NCBI GenBank assembly: GCA_003116975.1
Contig: BGKB01000081.1
Coordinates: forward strand, 1-64,000
DNA length: 64,000 nt
Source of the DNA: Aurantiochytrium sp. KH105
Taxonomy: Eukaryota; Sar; Bigyra; Thraustochytrida; Thraustochytriidae
Reading direction: 5' to 3'
The position numbers and the translations under genes were made by a program. The notes below the pieces were generated by a model. The model was not told where the DNA came from. It saw nothing but the letters and a program-made list of their open reading frames with translations, and made no database searches. Positions 29,330-38,460 of the stretch are shown piece by piece; positions within the stretch are counted from its first letter, which is position 1, and each line of letters begins with the position of its first letter.

Positions 29330-30895
29330 ATGTTTGCACACGTCGCCCGAGCGGAAGGCCGGCACGCGCTGCGCGGACTCCGGCTCAAGTCTACGGCTGC
29401 AGCTGCGGCAGCGGCTGCGACGGCAACGCCAGCGACGCCAGCGAAGGCCGCGAGCGGGCAGGGGGAGACGAAACGTGTTATCCCCCTTCAAGAGGCGCCG
29501 GGCTTGGGCTGGTGGGGTCCTCTGTACCAGGTCTTGTACGGGTCCGCGGAGACTGGTCGCCTCGCGTACGAGAGGTACGGACGCAAGCACGGCGTTTCAC
29601 GCATGAAAGGACCTCGAGGCGACACGGTACTCCTCGTGTTCAATCAAGATGACTTGCGTCACATTTACCAGAACGAAGGCAAGAATCCCATTGGCGTCAG
29701 TGCACCCTCTCTGGAGCGCTACTGGCTGGCAAAGGCTGGACACACGTCAGATAATCTCCCCGTTGCACTTGGTACCAAGGGCGACGCCTGGCGCGAGGCT
29801 CGGGCGATTCTGAACCCTGGAATTAACACCGATGCTGTGGCCAAATATGAGGGTGGCGTATACCTCGCCGCGCGCGACGCCGTTCGTCAAATTGAAAGCT
29901 ATTCGGAAACAAGTCTTGCCATCTGGATTCAGCGAGCATCCTTTGACATGTTTTGCGGCCTTGCAATTGGCAAAAATCCAGGTACTACCGATCCGGAATG
30001 TGCGAGCCCCATGAAAGAGATTGTTCACTTGGAGGATGAGTCCCTGATGATCGCTCTCCAGATGGACTTCTTGCCGCCCCTTCTTCATCCTCGCAATGCT
30101 TTCGATAGACTCACGCAGGCCTATGACCGCATCATCGAAATTACGGAAAAGGAAGTTCGCGAGCTCTTTGCTCAAGAGGAAATGCCCGATTGCTGGTTCA
30201 AAGATCTGCGCGATGAGCAAAATGTTTCCATTCGGCAACTTGAGCATCTCATGAGTCATCTCTTCTCGGTCGCAATTGGCACAACTATGACTGCTCTACA
30301 GTGGGCCATCATTGCGTTGGCTCTGCATCCTCAGGAGCAGGCCAAAGTGTATGCAGAGATTCAGTCCGTGCTCGGTGCGTCGGGGGGGCACTACAAAAGA
30401 GGCGGAGTCAAAATGCCACACCTTGAGGCATTTTTGCGTGAGACCAACAGGGTTTACCCGCCTCTGCGCGTTGCTGGCCCTCGCGTCCTCGAGCACGACC
30501 TTATCTTACCTCATTCGCGAATTCAAGTCCCAGCTGGCACCACGCTCGTCCCTGCAACAACGTATGAGAACCGCGACACGCTGCTCAACGCCAACGCCAA
30601 CGAGTTTCGACCGGATCGATTTCTTCGCGAAAACCTTCGTGCGAGCAAAGGCTGTCCTTTTGCGAGCAAATTGACGTCCTCCATGACGAAGGACCCTTTT
30701 GGTAATGGGTCTCGAGTTTGCCTGGGCAAGCGCGCTGCGGAGCTCGAAATCCGCATGCTCATTTGTGAGCTCTTGAAAGAGTATTCGCTCGAGCTTGATC
30801 CTGCAAATCGCAAACGCCCTGCTCTCGCCAAGCACGGCGTCTTTAACACGGCCGACCCTTTCCCCCCAATCAAGCTCGTACCACGTAGTCCATGA
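29330..30895 (+). CDS. Mitochondrial-type cytochrome P450, array copy 2
   Basis: The protein is 521 residues. The start at 29330 gives an Ala-rich, arginine-containing presequence (MFAHVARAEGRHALRGLRLK). The I-helix VAIGTTMTALQW, K-helix ETNRVYPP, FRPDRFL and heme loop FGNGSRVCLGKRAAELE (ligand Cys464) are complete. The shared MPDCWFKDLRDEQ motif is present, and the heme loop is identical to copy 1, so these two are probably close relatives. It follows copy 1 on the same strand after 191 bases that contain a TAGGCCTA palindrome (29206-29213). A catalytically competent enzyme is expected; the substrate is unknown. Confidence 0.93.
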   Translation: MFAHVARAEGRHALRGLRLKSTAAAAAAAATATPATPAKAASGQGETKRVIPLQEAPGLGWWGPLYQVLYGSAETGRLAYERYGRKHGVSRMKGPRGDTVLLVFNQDDLRHIYQNEGKNPIGVSAPSLERYWLAKAGHTSDNLPVALGTKGDAWREARAILNPGINTDAVAKYEGGVYLAARDAVRQIESYSETSLAIWIQRASFDMFCGLAIGKNPGTTDPECASPMKEIVHLEDESLMIALQMDFLPPLLHPRNAFDRLTQAYDRIIEITEKEVRELFAQEEMPDCWFKDLRDEQNVSIRQLEHLMSHLFSVAIGTTMTALQWAIIALALHPQEQAKVYAEIQSVLGASGGHYKRGGVKMPHLEAFLRETNRVYPPLRVAGPRVLEHDLILPHSRIQVPAGTTLVPATTYENRDTLLNANANEFRPDRFLRENLRASKGCPFASKLTSSMTKDPFGNGSRVCLGKRAAELEIRMLICELLKEYSLELDPANRKRPALAKHGVFNTADPFPPIKLVPRSP

Positions 30896-31261
30896 ACTTT
30901 CCTGCAGAAGTGTTCTGATGTCTGTCGTTCAACAAAATATATAAAAACTCATTGTTCGCCACTGTTTAGTATACCGCCAAGCGAAAATAGAGTATAGTAT
31001 AATGTAGTTGTATGGTGTGCACAAGTCAACAAAAAGGTGCCCTCCCTCAACCCGCACTCCTCGGCACTCTTCGTTTTGGACCTGCGCAAGCAAACGAGCA
31101 AGCTCGCGCGCCGTCGACCGCAAGCGCTCAAGGCAGCAGCAGCAGCAGCAGCTGCTGCAGGAGGAGGAGGAGGAGGAGAAGGAGGGGGAGACGTAGCAGA
31201 GCAGCAGCAGGTGCAGCAGCGCGCAGAAGCAGAAGCAGGAGCAGGACCAGCAGTACGATCG
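30896..31261. other. Upstream region of P450 copy 3 with CAG-type repeats
   Basis: An AT-rich left part with TATA-like stretches (about 30935-31010) is followed by AGC/CAG and GGA trinucleotide runs (about 31132-31180). The frame of copy 3 is open across this region, giving Ala and Gly runs, but it is unlikely to be translated because a good presequence starts at 31262. Confidence 0.5.
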
Positions 31262-32806
31262 ATGTTCGCTCTTCGGCGACTCGTCAGGGGGGTCCTCGCT
31301 TGGCACGCGCGGCACGCATCAACTGCAGCCGCGCAGTCAGCGGCAGCGGCGCAATCTGCGGCACGGAGCCAGCCTCCGAAGAGCGAGGAAGGACCAGTGA
31401 TCGACCTCTTGCAATGTCCTGGACCCGGGCGGTGGTTTTCGCTGCTCGCGGCCTACTATGGAAGCCACGAAGTCGTCACCTACATGTATGAACACTATGG
31501 CCGCGAGCACGGCGTTGCAAGGGCTGTTGACCCCAAGGGAAACACGCTTCTACACGTCTATAACGACGAGGACGTGCGCTTTGTCCTGCGCAATGAGGGT
31601 AAATACTCCTCCACGGCGCAAGTCTGGCCAATGATAAAATACTTTGAAGATAACGCCAAAGAGGGCGATGAAAACCATGCGCTGGGAATCCTCACAAAAG
31701 GCGAGGCATGGCGCCGCGCGCGTGACGTTCTCGGCCCAGGTATCTTTACGGAAGCCGTAGTGAGATATGAGCCCGCCGTCTTGGCCGCGGCGCAGAGCGC
31801 TGTCAAGCACATCGCCGGCTGGGAGGACCTCAACAAGTGGGCCAACAACGCGTCTCTCGATATGTTTTGCAGTCTGGCGATTGGAAAGAACTTTGTGACC
31901 TCCGATCCAGCGTGCACGCACCCTATTGGGGAGGTCGTTGAGATCAAGGCCGAGGCACTTCGCAAGGCATTGCAGCTCGCGTTCGTCCCCAGCTTCTTCC
32001 TTTCTTCCAGTGTCTTTGAGGAGATGAGCGCGCAGTTCGATCTCGTCTCCAAAATCACAGAGCCTGAGATTAGGAAGCTCTGGATGAGTGAAAACGTCCC
32101 AGATTGTTGGCTCAAGGATCTTCGTGACACCCATGGCCTTTCTTCTGAGCAGTTGACTCTCGTCATGTCCCACTTCTTCTCTGTTGCCGTCAGTACCACC
32201 TCCAGCTTCCTCAAATGGTCTCTCCTCGCTCTTGCGTATCATCCACATGAGCAAGAAAAGTTGTACCAGGAGATTCGTGCTTTGGAATCTTCGAACCTGC
32301 CCTACAGCCAAAACAGTCGCAACAGACCCCAGCTTGAGGTCTTCATACGCGAGGTGCACCGTTGCTTCCCGGTTCTGCCCGGGGTGTCATCGAGAATTCT
32401 CGAGCACGATATTACGTTGCCGTCGTCTCGTGTCCATGCTCCAGCTGGGACATTGATCATTTGCTGCCCCGGAAGCCAGGCGCGCGACACCGTTCACAAT
32501 GTGGACGCGGATCGCTTCGACCCGGACCGATTTCTGCGTGAGAATCTGCGCGCTCGAAAGGGCTGTCCCAATGCTTCGAAGATGGATACTGTACTGAACA
32601 AAGAGCCTTTTGGTGGCGGCTCGCACGTTTGCCTGGGTCGGCGCGCAGCCCAGCTTGAATTGCGAACCCTCATTTGCGAGCTTCTCAAGGCGTACGAGCT
32701 TGTTCTTGATCCCGCAGATCAGCCAATGCCCGAGCCGGACAAGCAGGAAGTCTTGCGGGATCCGGGCCGCTTTCCTCATATCAAGCTGGTACCTCGTGCT
32801 GCCTGA
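31262..32806 (+). CDS. Mitochondrial-type cytochrome P450, array copy 3
   Basis: The protein is 514 residues from the ATG at 31262, chosen because MFALRRLVRGVLAWHARHAS is a typical matrix presequence; an in-frame ATG at 31037 would add 75 residues of Ala/Gly repeat. The heme loop FGGGSHVCLGRRAAQLE (ligand Cys457), K-helix EVHRCFPV and FDPDRFL are intact. The I-helix reads AVSTTSSFLKW: the glycine seen in the other three copies is serine, and the MPDCWFKDLRDEQ motif has drifted to VPDCWLKDLRDTH. It is therefore the most diverged member at the oxygen-activation site and may have a changed substrate or activity. Confidence 0.92.
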   Translation: MFALRRLVRGVLAWHARHASTAAAQSAAAAQSAARSQPPKSEEGPVIDLLQCPGPGRWFSLLAAYYGSHEVVTYMYEHYGREHGVARAVDPKGNTLLHVYNDEDVRFVLRNEGKYSSTAQVWPMIKYFEDNAKEGDENHALGILTKGEAWRRARDVLGPGIFTEAVVRYEPAVLAAAQSAVKHIAGWEDLNKWANNASLDMFCSLAIGKNFVTSDPACTHPIGEVVEIKAEALRKALQLAFVPSFFLSSSVFEEMSAQFDLVSKITEPEIRKLWMSENVPDCWLKDLRDTHGLSSEQLTLVMSHFFSVAVSTTSSFLKWSLLALAYHPHEQEKLYQEIRALESSNLPYSQNSRNRPQLEVFIREVHRCFPVLPGVSSRILEHDITLPSSRVHAPAGTLIICCPGSQARDTVHNVDADRFDPDRFLRENLRARKGCPNASKMDTVLNKEPFGGGSHVCLGRRAAQLELRTLICELLKAYELVLDPADQPMPEPDKQEVLRDPGRFPHIKLVPRAA

Positions 32807-33367
32807 CTGACTGCAAATCGAAAGACCAGAGCCAAGCGCGCCAAAAGCAATCTTTTGCCCCAAAGAACAAATTTCCAATCCCTTTCCCTTTCTCTTTCCC
32901 TTTCCCTTTTCTTTTCTTATCTCTCTGCCACGCCCGCCTGAGATTCTTTTATATCTTTTTACTACTCAACTAACAGTAAGAAGCAATCCTGCACCGTAAA
33001 ATTTCCTCTGCAACTGTCTGTTGGCGGATCTTTCTTGACTCAAGATCTTCACCTAGCTGCAGCTGGGAACCGTCGCAGCCAGGTGTGTACTATGTGATTG
33101 CGACTTTACCGACAACCAAATCATTTTATTTATGACATTAAAAAAAATCGGCCCGCATCCAAGTTCCTCGGACAATCAACGTCGCCTTCCTTGAACTTTG
33201 TCGGTCAGCCAAACAAGCAGACCTCCAATCTTCCCCGTTCCTCCCTCGTCCTCACGCTCACCGCGTGGGCGACTGGCCCAGGCTGCGCGAGCATCGAGCA
33301 CCAGCAGAGGACGCCAGTAAAGGAGAAAGAAAATAAAAGAAAGCCACGCGCGTGCCGGACGACGACG
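32807..33367. other. Spacer between P450 copies 3 and 4
   Basis: It contains a CCCTTT-type pyrimidine run (32881-32916) and AT-rich sequence. The frame of copy 4 is open from 33098, but the extra residues (Ser/Thr/Gln-rich) precede a better presequence start at 33368. No separate gene is seen. Confidence 0.5.
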
Positions 33368-34915
33368 ATGAGAATGCACAACACGTCAGCGAAACTGTTC
33401 TTGGGCAGAGCAGCACCGCGTCGGCCCGCACAATGGACCTGGAATCATCTCAAGTCAACGGCAAGCGCCGCGGTTGCCAGTACGCAAGACGAAAAGCCTG
33501 TGATCTCTCTCGACGATGCACCCGGCCCCGGCTACCTTCATACACCGCTCGTCGCGATGTACGGCGTACACGGATGCCAGGAGTACATGTATGAAAAGTA
33601 CGGGCGCGAGCACGGCGTTGTACGGACCAAGACACTTGCAGGAAAGACCATGCTGCACATCTTTGACCATGCAGATCTGCGCTTCATTTATCAAAACGAG
33701 AACGCCGAGACAATCGGGAGCAAGCTGCGGTCTCAAGACGAGTTCTGGATCGAAAAGGCTGGCGATGGAGCTGACAATCTCCCATACGCCATGACGTCAG
33801 AGGGCGAAAAGTGGCAACGTACGCGCAAAATGCTTCACCCCGGCATCAACTCCGATGCGGTCTCCAAGTACGAAGGCGTGGTGTACAAGGCAGCTCGCGA
33901 CGCAGTCGACCAAGTAGAGCATTACGAGGGTCCAGATATGGCCAAGTGGTCGACGCACGCCACTTTTGACATGTTTTGCAGTCTTTCTATTGGAAAGAGC
34001 AGACACACAACGGATCCTAACTGTTCGGACCCCATGACGGAAATCCTCTCGCTCGAGAAGTCAGCGCTCGATCTCGCCATGCAGATCGAATTCCAACCCT
34101 CCATCTTACTTCCTCGAGACTCGCGACAAAAGCTTCGCGACGCGTACAATCGGATCATCGAGGTTACTTCGCCGGCAATCCAGGAGCTCTTTTCGCGTGA
34201 TGATCTGCCCAATTGCTGGTTCAAAGATCTGCGTGATGAGCAAGACTTTTCGCTCACGCAGCTCGAACATCTCATGTCGCAGCTCTTCACCGCAGCGATT
34301 GGCACAACAAAGGTTATTTTGCAGTGGATGCTTATTTCGCTGGCTCGGCATCCCGAAGAGCAAGCAAAGGTGTACGAGGAAATCGCGTCCAACCTCGCCC
34401 ATGACGCTGCCTACAGCAAGAGCGTGAAAATGCCCTATCTGGAGGCCTTCATTCGTGAGACGACCCGTGTCTATCCGACAGTCGCCGGCGTGGGGATGCG
34501 CTCCCTAACGTATGATATCGTGCTGCCCAGCTCGCGCATTCATGTTCCGGCCGGCACAACGATGCTAATGAACACCCTTAACGCGAGTCGCGATGTCACG
34601 TACAATGCCGACGCTGACCAGTTTAAGCCGGATCGTTTCCTCCGCGAGAACATCCGCGCCCGCAAAGGCTGCCCCATGGCGGCAAAGATGGATTCACCCA
34701 TGACAAAGGACAACTTCGGCAGCGGCGGTCATTCCTGTCTGGGTCGCCGTGCTGCCGAGCTGGAGATTCGCATGGTTGTCTGCGAGCTTCTCAAGCGCTA
34801 TGAGCTCGTTCTCGACCCCACTGAGCGGTCGGCGCCCGTGTCTTTGGACAGATTCTCGACGCTGCGCGTCCCGGCGACCTTTCCCAACATACGGCTTCGA
34901 CGCCGCTCTGCCTGA
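33368..34915 (+). CDS. Mitochondrial-type cytochrome P450, array copy 4
   Basis: The protein is 515 residues from the ATG at 33368 (a second ATG at 33374 is equally plausible), giving a presequence MRMHNTSAKLFLGRAAPRRPA. P450 signatures are the I-helix AAIGTTKVILQW, K-helix ETTRVYPT, FKPDRFL, and heme loop FGSGGHSCLGRRAAELE with Cys457. The shared motif is LPNCWFKDLRDEQ. It closes the array of four same-strand copies. The order and spacing suggest successive tandem duplication; each copy has its own intergenic region, so they are probably transcribed separately. Confidence 0.92.
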   Translation: MRMHNTSAKLFLGRAAPRRPAQWTWNHLKSTASAAVASTQDEKPVISLDDAPGPGYLHTPLVAMYGVHGCQEYMYEKYGREHGVVRTKTLAGKTMLHIFDHADLRFIYQNENAETIGSKLRSQDEFWIEKAGDGADNLPYAMTSEGEKWQRTRKMLHPGINSDAVSKYEGVVYKAARDAVDQVEHYEGPDMAKWSTHATFDMFCSLSIGKSRHTTDPNCSDPMTEILSLEKSALDLAMQIEFQPSILLPRDSRQKLRDAYNRIIEVTSPAIQELFSRDDLPNCWFKDLRDEQDFSLTQLEHLMSQLFTAAIGTTKVILQWMLISLARHPEEQAKVYEEIASNLAHDAAYSKSVKMPYLEAFIRETTRVYPTVAGVGMRSLTYDIVLPSSRIHVPAGTTMLMNTLNASRDVTYNADADQFKPDRFLRENIRARKGCPMAAKMDSPMTKDNFGSGGHSCLGRRAAELEIRMVVCELLKRYELVLDPTERSAPVSLDRFSTLRVPATFPNIRLRRRSA

Positions 34916-35759
34916 ACAACCGGTCGTGGACATCGATAGTGTGCTACCGCGCCAGCCGCGCCAGCCGTGCCGGCGGCAGCAGCTTCCACGACCGAAGATA
35001 ACTTCCATAGGTAAACCCAAACGCTAGCTTTACGCTCTCACCCACTCACACACAGGCCAGTCAGTCATGGCATCCGCGAGCGACACCGTCCGCAGTGGCC
35101 GCGCGCCGTCATCCCCGCTCCCCTTTTCCCCGCTCGCGCGAGCCTCCGCAGCCCCGCGTGGCGACATCCTTGACTCCCGCCGCTTGACACACGCGAGTGT
35201 GACGAGTGACCACTCACTGGTCGCTGCCTGACTCCCCTTCAAGTTGTTTCTTTGTTTGTTTGTCGTCGCGAAGCCCCCCCGGGTCCCGTAGTTCCCCCGC
35301 CTCGCCTTCTCCCGACGGCACGCGGCGGGGGGCGCGCGCATACGGGACGCGCCTGCTCGTCGCTGCGCGGGAGCCCCGCTACGAGTCCGCGCGCGCGGCC
35401 GGCCCCCTCGGCGCCACCAAACCCCGAGCCCGCGCGACCTCGAGCGCCGCGCGAGCCCGGGCCGGCAGACCAGACCAGACCAGACCCGGACCGGCCGGAC
35501 CCGCCGCCGCCGCGCGTCGCGAGGATCTGCGCGAGCAGGCGGGCATCGCGAGCATCGCATCGCATCGCATCGCAGCGCAGCGCAGCGCAGCGCAGCCGCG
35601 GTCCGGACAGACGGGGCGAGACGGTCCGGCGGCGGCGCCCGAGCGCGCGTGCCGGAGCTGGCAAGCTCGGTCGGTCGCGGCGGGCGGGCCCCGCGCAGGA
35701 AGGCCGCGGCGCGGCGGCCGGCGAGCGGGAAGGCCAGCGGGCCCGGCGCGCGAGCGAGC
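34916..35759. other. Very GC-rich upstream region of the 766-residue gene
   Basis: The stretch holds CATCG/CAGCG pentamer runs (35552-35596) and ACCAG units (about 35466-35485). Open frames on both strands are Arg/Ala/Pro-rich and look like by-products of base composition. The frame of the downstream gene is open back to a GTG at 35649, but the first ATG is at 35760. Confidence 0.55.
35552..35596. repeat. CATCG then CAGCG pentanucleotide runs
   Basis: Four CATCG-type units pass directly into five CAGCG-type units in the upstream region of the gene at 35760. Confidence 0.9.
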
Positions 35760-38060
35760 ATGCAGCTCCAGTATGTGACGGCGTTCAAGGACAAGTACCA
35801 GCGCAACAACAAGCAGACGGGCCGCAAGAACCTGCGATGCTTCCCGCTGTGCCACGCCGCGAAACACATCGCGTCCGGGTTCTGTGGGCAGCAAGTGAAA
35901 ATCCTGGGGAGGCACTGCAAGGCTGACCCAGCGCAGCTCCGGGTGTGGGCCCAGTTCGAGGGCGCCGTCGACGCGCCCGAGATCCAGGTCGGCGATATCC
36001 TCACGGAAGCTGAGGCCGTCAAGAAGGAGAGGAACAGGCAGAACCCCGTCCTCCCGTGGATGCGAGGCAACGTGTACCAGGGCGAGGTCGACTTTGATGA
36101 GAATGGCTTTGAGAAGGCCGGTTCGAGACGTCTCAACGTTTACGATGGCAGCATCACAATTGTGATCAACGCCGAACGCATGGGCTGGCACTACCAGTGG
36201 GCAAGCAACAAGCACACCTGCAACAACTTTCATGTGATGCGGACCTACGTCTTTGAAATGCTTGACGACGGGGTTTCAATGCAAAATGTTGGATCCTTCG
36301 ACTCGCCTTCCTTTCAGATCTTTTGCCGTCGTAGGCAACGCAAGCCCACGGCTAATTTCCAGCCCGCCCCTGCAGCGGTCTCCTCCGCTCCGTCTGCCGC
36401 GCGTGAACCGCCTGCAGAGACCGCGGAGATCGCGGAGACTGCGGTCTCAACATCCTCATCCGCACCCGCACCCGCACCCGCGCCCGCATCCGCATCCGCA
36501 TCCGTGTCGGTATCCGCCTCGGCCTCGCCGTCAGCGTCATCGTCCTCGCCGCCGCGGGAAGCGTCGCCTCCTCTGTGGGAGGGACGCAAGCGGAAAACGG
36601 CCGATCCGCAGTCACCGTCAAATTCCACCATCTCTTCTCCGACCGTCCACGCTCTGGACCGCCGTGAGAGTGACCTGCTCGAGTTTCGAGCCACGATGCG
36701 ACGGCGCATCTCATCCATCTCGCACGGCCAAACGATGCTCCCGCAGAGTGCGCTCCTCAAACTCATGGAGTTCAGCTGTTTTCGAGGCAAGCCCGATCGG
36801 ATCGTCGAAGAAGAGGACGAGGAAGAAGACGGAGCTCACGAGTTCAAACAACAAGGCGGCGAAGAAGCGGGGCCCGACCAAATTCGCGAGGGTGGCCTTT
36901 TGGTCGGCGCCGCTGACAGCGCGATCGAAGACTTTTCCTCCAATCTTCTCGGCGGCATTGTTTGTGGCTTTGACATGAACACTCTCATGGACGATGGGGA
37001 CATCTTTTCCGGTCTCGAGAATGAACAGAGCCAGGGAAGTGCTGCGAGCCGATCGTCATCCACGCCCTCGTCACCTTCGGCTCATCATCGTCGCATTAAG
37101 CGCGAAAACCCGGTGCGCAGTGTCGCCGCAGATCTCGCAGCCTACCTCCAGGAAGAGGAATCCTTTACGCAGGCCATTGACGACTTTTTCCAGCATAACG
37201 CGCTCATACAAATGAGCGAGGATAATCTTTCCTGGCTCTTTCGCCAGTTCGTCGACGTCGTCCAAATGCACATTGAGGGCTACCTGTTGTCGCGCGGTAT
37301 TTCCATGGAAAGCTTCCAGCGCGATCTCGAAAAGGAGTCATCCGTGCTCCCACGAAGCGAGGGTGTTTTTACACCCAAGGAGAGCGAAGTGGAACCTACG
37401 CAGCGATTTGCTGCCTTTAAACTCAATTTTCTGCGTCGTCTACGCAGCGAGACGCGCCCCTCGTCCTTTCCGCCGAATCAGCAGCCAGCCCACCCCGACT
37501 TTGACGTCAGTGGAAACTGGGTCAACACTGGCCAGGACGAAGATGACGCGCAGGTCGTGCACAAAATTCTCCAAGCGCATGGGTATCCGGTTTTCATCTT
37601 CCAGACCGTGCGCAGCATGCTCTCGAGATTCCGCGTGACCATGTCACGAGATTGGGTACTCATTCAAGGAGTCAAGAAGCTTATGAGCAATGCGGAATTC
37701 CTCTTCCGTTTTGATGGAAAGGATCATGAGTTCGAGATTCCTTACGTTGTTCCTTTGGGTATGCCTTCAATCCCCTGCAAATATCGCTGCTCCAAATTCA
37801 CGCGCGATGGTCATCGTGTCTTGCAATGCGTCGTGCACGGTGAGTTTCCTCGTTCCGAGGGCGGCCGCTTCGAGATTGTGCGCGAAGTTTTTGTCATGTC
37901 AAACAAGGAGATGCTCCAATCGCACGTCTCCTTTGACATTGTTCGCCAGGACCAAACACGCGACACCATTGCTGAAATTGCGCAGCGATTCATTCGTGTC
38001 TGCGACGAAAATGAATACCACGAGCTTCTTGACATTGCCGATGATCTCTTGTCCATGTGA
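35760..38060 (+). CDS. Unrecognised 766-residue protein, possible regulator
   Basis: No family is recognised with confidence. Residues 1-200 look like a folded domain (QTGRKNLRCFPLCHAAKHI, then ITIVINAERMGWHYQWASNK) ending in a basic patch FCRRRQRK. A long Ser/Ala/Pro linker (about 200-300) follows, then an acidic run (EEEDEEEDG near 350) and a mid-protein helical region (AIDDFFQHNALIQ). The C-terminal 190 residues (SGNWVNTGQ, HGYPVFIFQTVRSM, FDGKDHEFEIPYVVPLG) have the spacing of a lipocalin/FABP-like beta-barrel, but this is a weak impression. Basic patch plus acidic and Ser-rich stretches suggest a nuclear role; that is inference. The start is the first ATG. A decayed copy of its 3' end follows at 38118. 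Confidence 0.75.
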   Translation: MQLQYVTAFKDKYQRNNKQTGRKNLRCFPLCHAAKHIASGFCGQQVKILGRHCKADPAQLRVWAQFEGAVDAPEIQVGDILTEAEAVKKERNRQNPVLPWMRGNVYQGEVDFDENGFEKAGSRRLNVYDGSITIVINAERMGWHYQWASNKHTCNNFHVMRTYVFEMLDDGVSMQNVGSFDSPSFQIFCRRRQRKPTANFQPAPAAVSSAPSAAREPPAETAEIAETAVSTSSSAPAPAPAPASASASVSVSASASPSASSSSPPREASPPLWEGRKRKTADPQSPSNSTISSPTVHALDRRESDLLEFRATMRRRISSISHGQTMLPQSALLKLMEFSCFRGKPDRIVEEEDEEEDGAHEFKQQGGEEAGPDQIREGGLLVGAADSAIEDFSSNLLGGIVCGFDMNTLMDDGDIFSGLENEQSQGSAASRSSSTPSSPSAHHRRIKRENPVRSVAADLAAYLQEEESFTQAIDDFFQHNALIQMSEDNLSWLFRQFVDVVQMHIEGYLLSRGISMESFQRDLEKESSVLPRSEGVFTPKESEVEPTQRFAAFKLNFLRRLRSETRPSSFPPNQQPAHPDFDVSGNWVNTGQDEDDAQVVHKILQAHGYPVFIFQTVRSMLSRFRVTMSRDWVLIQGVKKLMSNAEFLFRFDGKDHEFEIPYVVPLGMPSIPCKYRCSKFTRDGHRVLQCVVHGEFPRSEGGRFEIVREVFVMSNKEMLQSHVSFDIVRQDQTRDTIAEIAQRFIRVCDENEYHELLDIADDLLSM

Positions 38061-38117
38061 CCAATGAATGCAAATATATGAATAGTTGTTTTTGATTCTT
38101 TCGAATGAAGCCTAGCG

Positions 38118-38372
38118 TCTCGTGCACGTTGACTTTCCTCGCTTCGAGTGTAATTATTGCAATCTTATGCGCATTTTTATTTCGTCATGTCAAGCAGGAA
38201 GATGCTCCAGTCTTTTGTTCTCTGCAATGTCGCTCGTCAGGAAGAGAAAACATGCGACACCACCGCGCAGCGCTTCACCCATGTCCGCGATGAACGTGAG
38301 TATCGAATTGGGATTGACGATAAAAGCCTTCTTGTTCGTGTGACCAATCAGTGCAAATGTATCAATAATATT
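38118..38372 (+). pseudogene. Decayed tandem copy of the 3' end of the preceding gene
   Basis: This segment aligns by eye with about 37826-38092: GTCGTGCACG..GA.TTTCCTCG, the AAGGAGATGCTCCAATC-like core, CGCGACACCA, and even the 3' flank (TGACCAAT.A.TGCAAAT) recur in order at an offset of about 285-292 bases. The reading frame of the source gene is not kept. It is a partial, direct, tandem duplication covering the last 80 or so codons plus 30 bases of trailer. Confidence 0.8.
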
Positions 38373-38460
38373 ATGTCGATTTGATCAAACAGCTTGCCGT
38401 GGTGCTTGGCTCCCTCGTATTTATTGTGTCGTAATCAACATAAGCGATTCATTGGCACTT

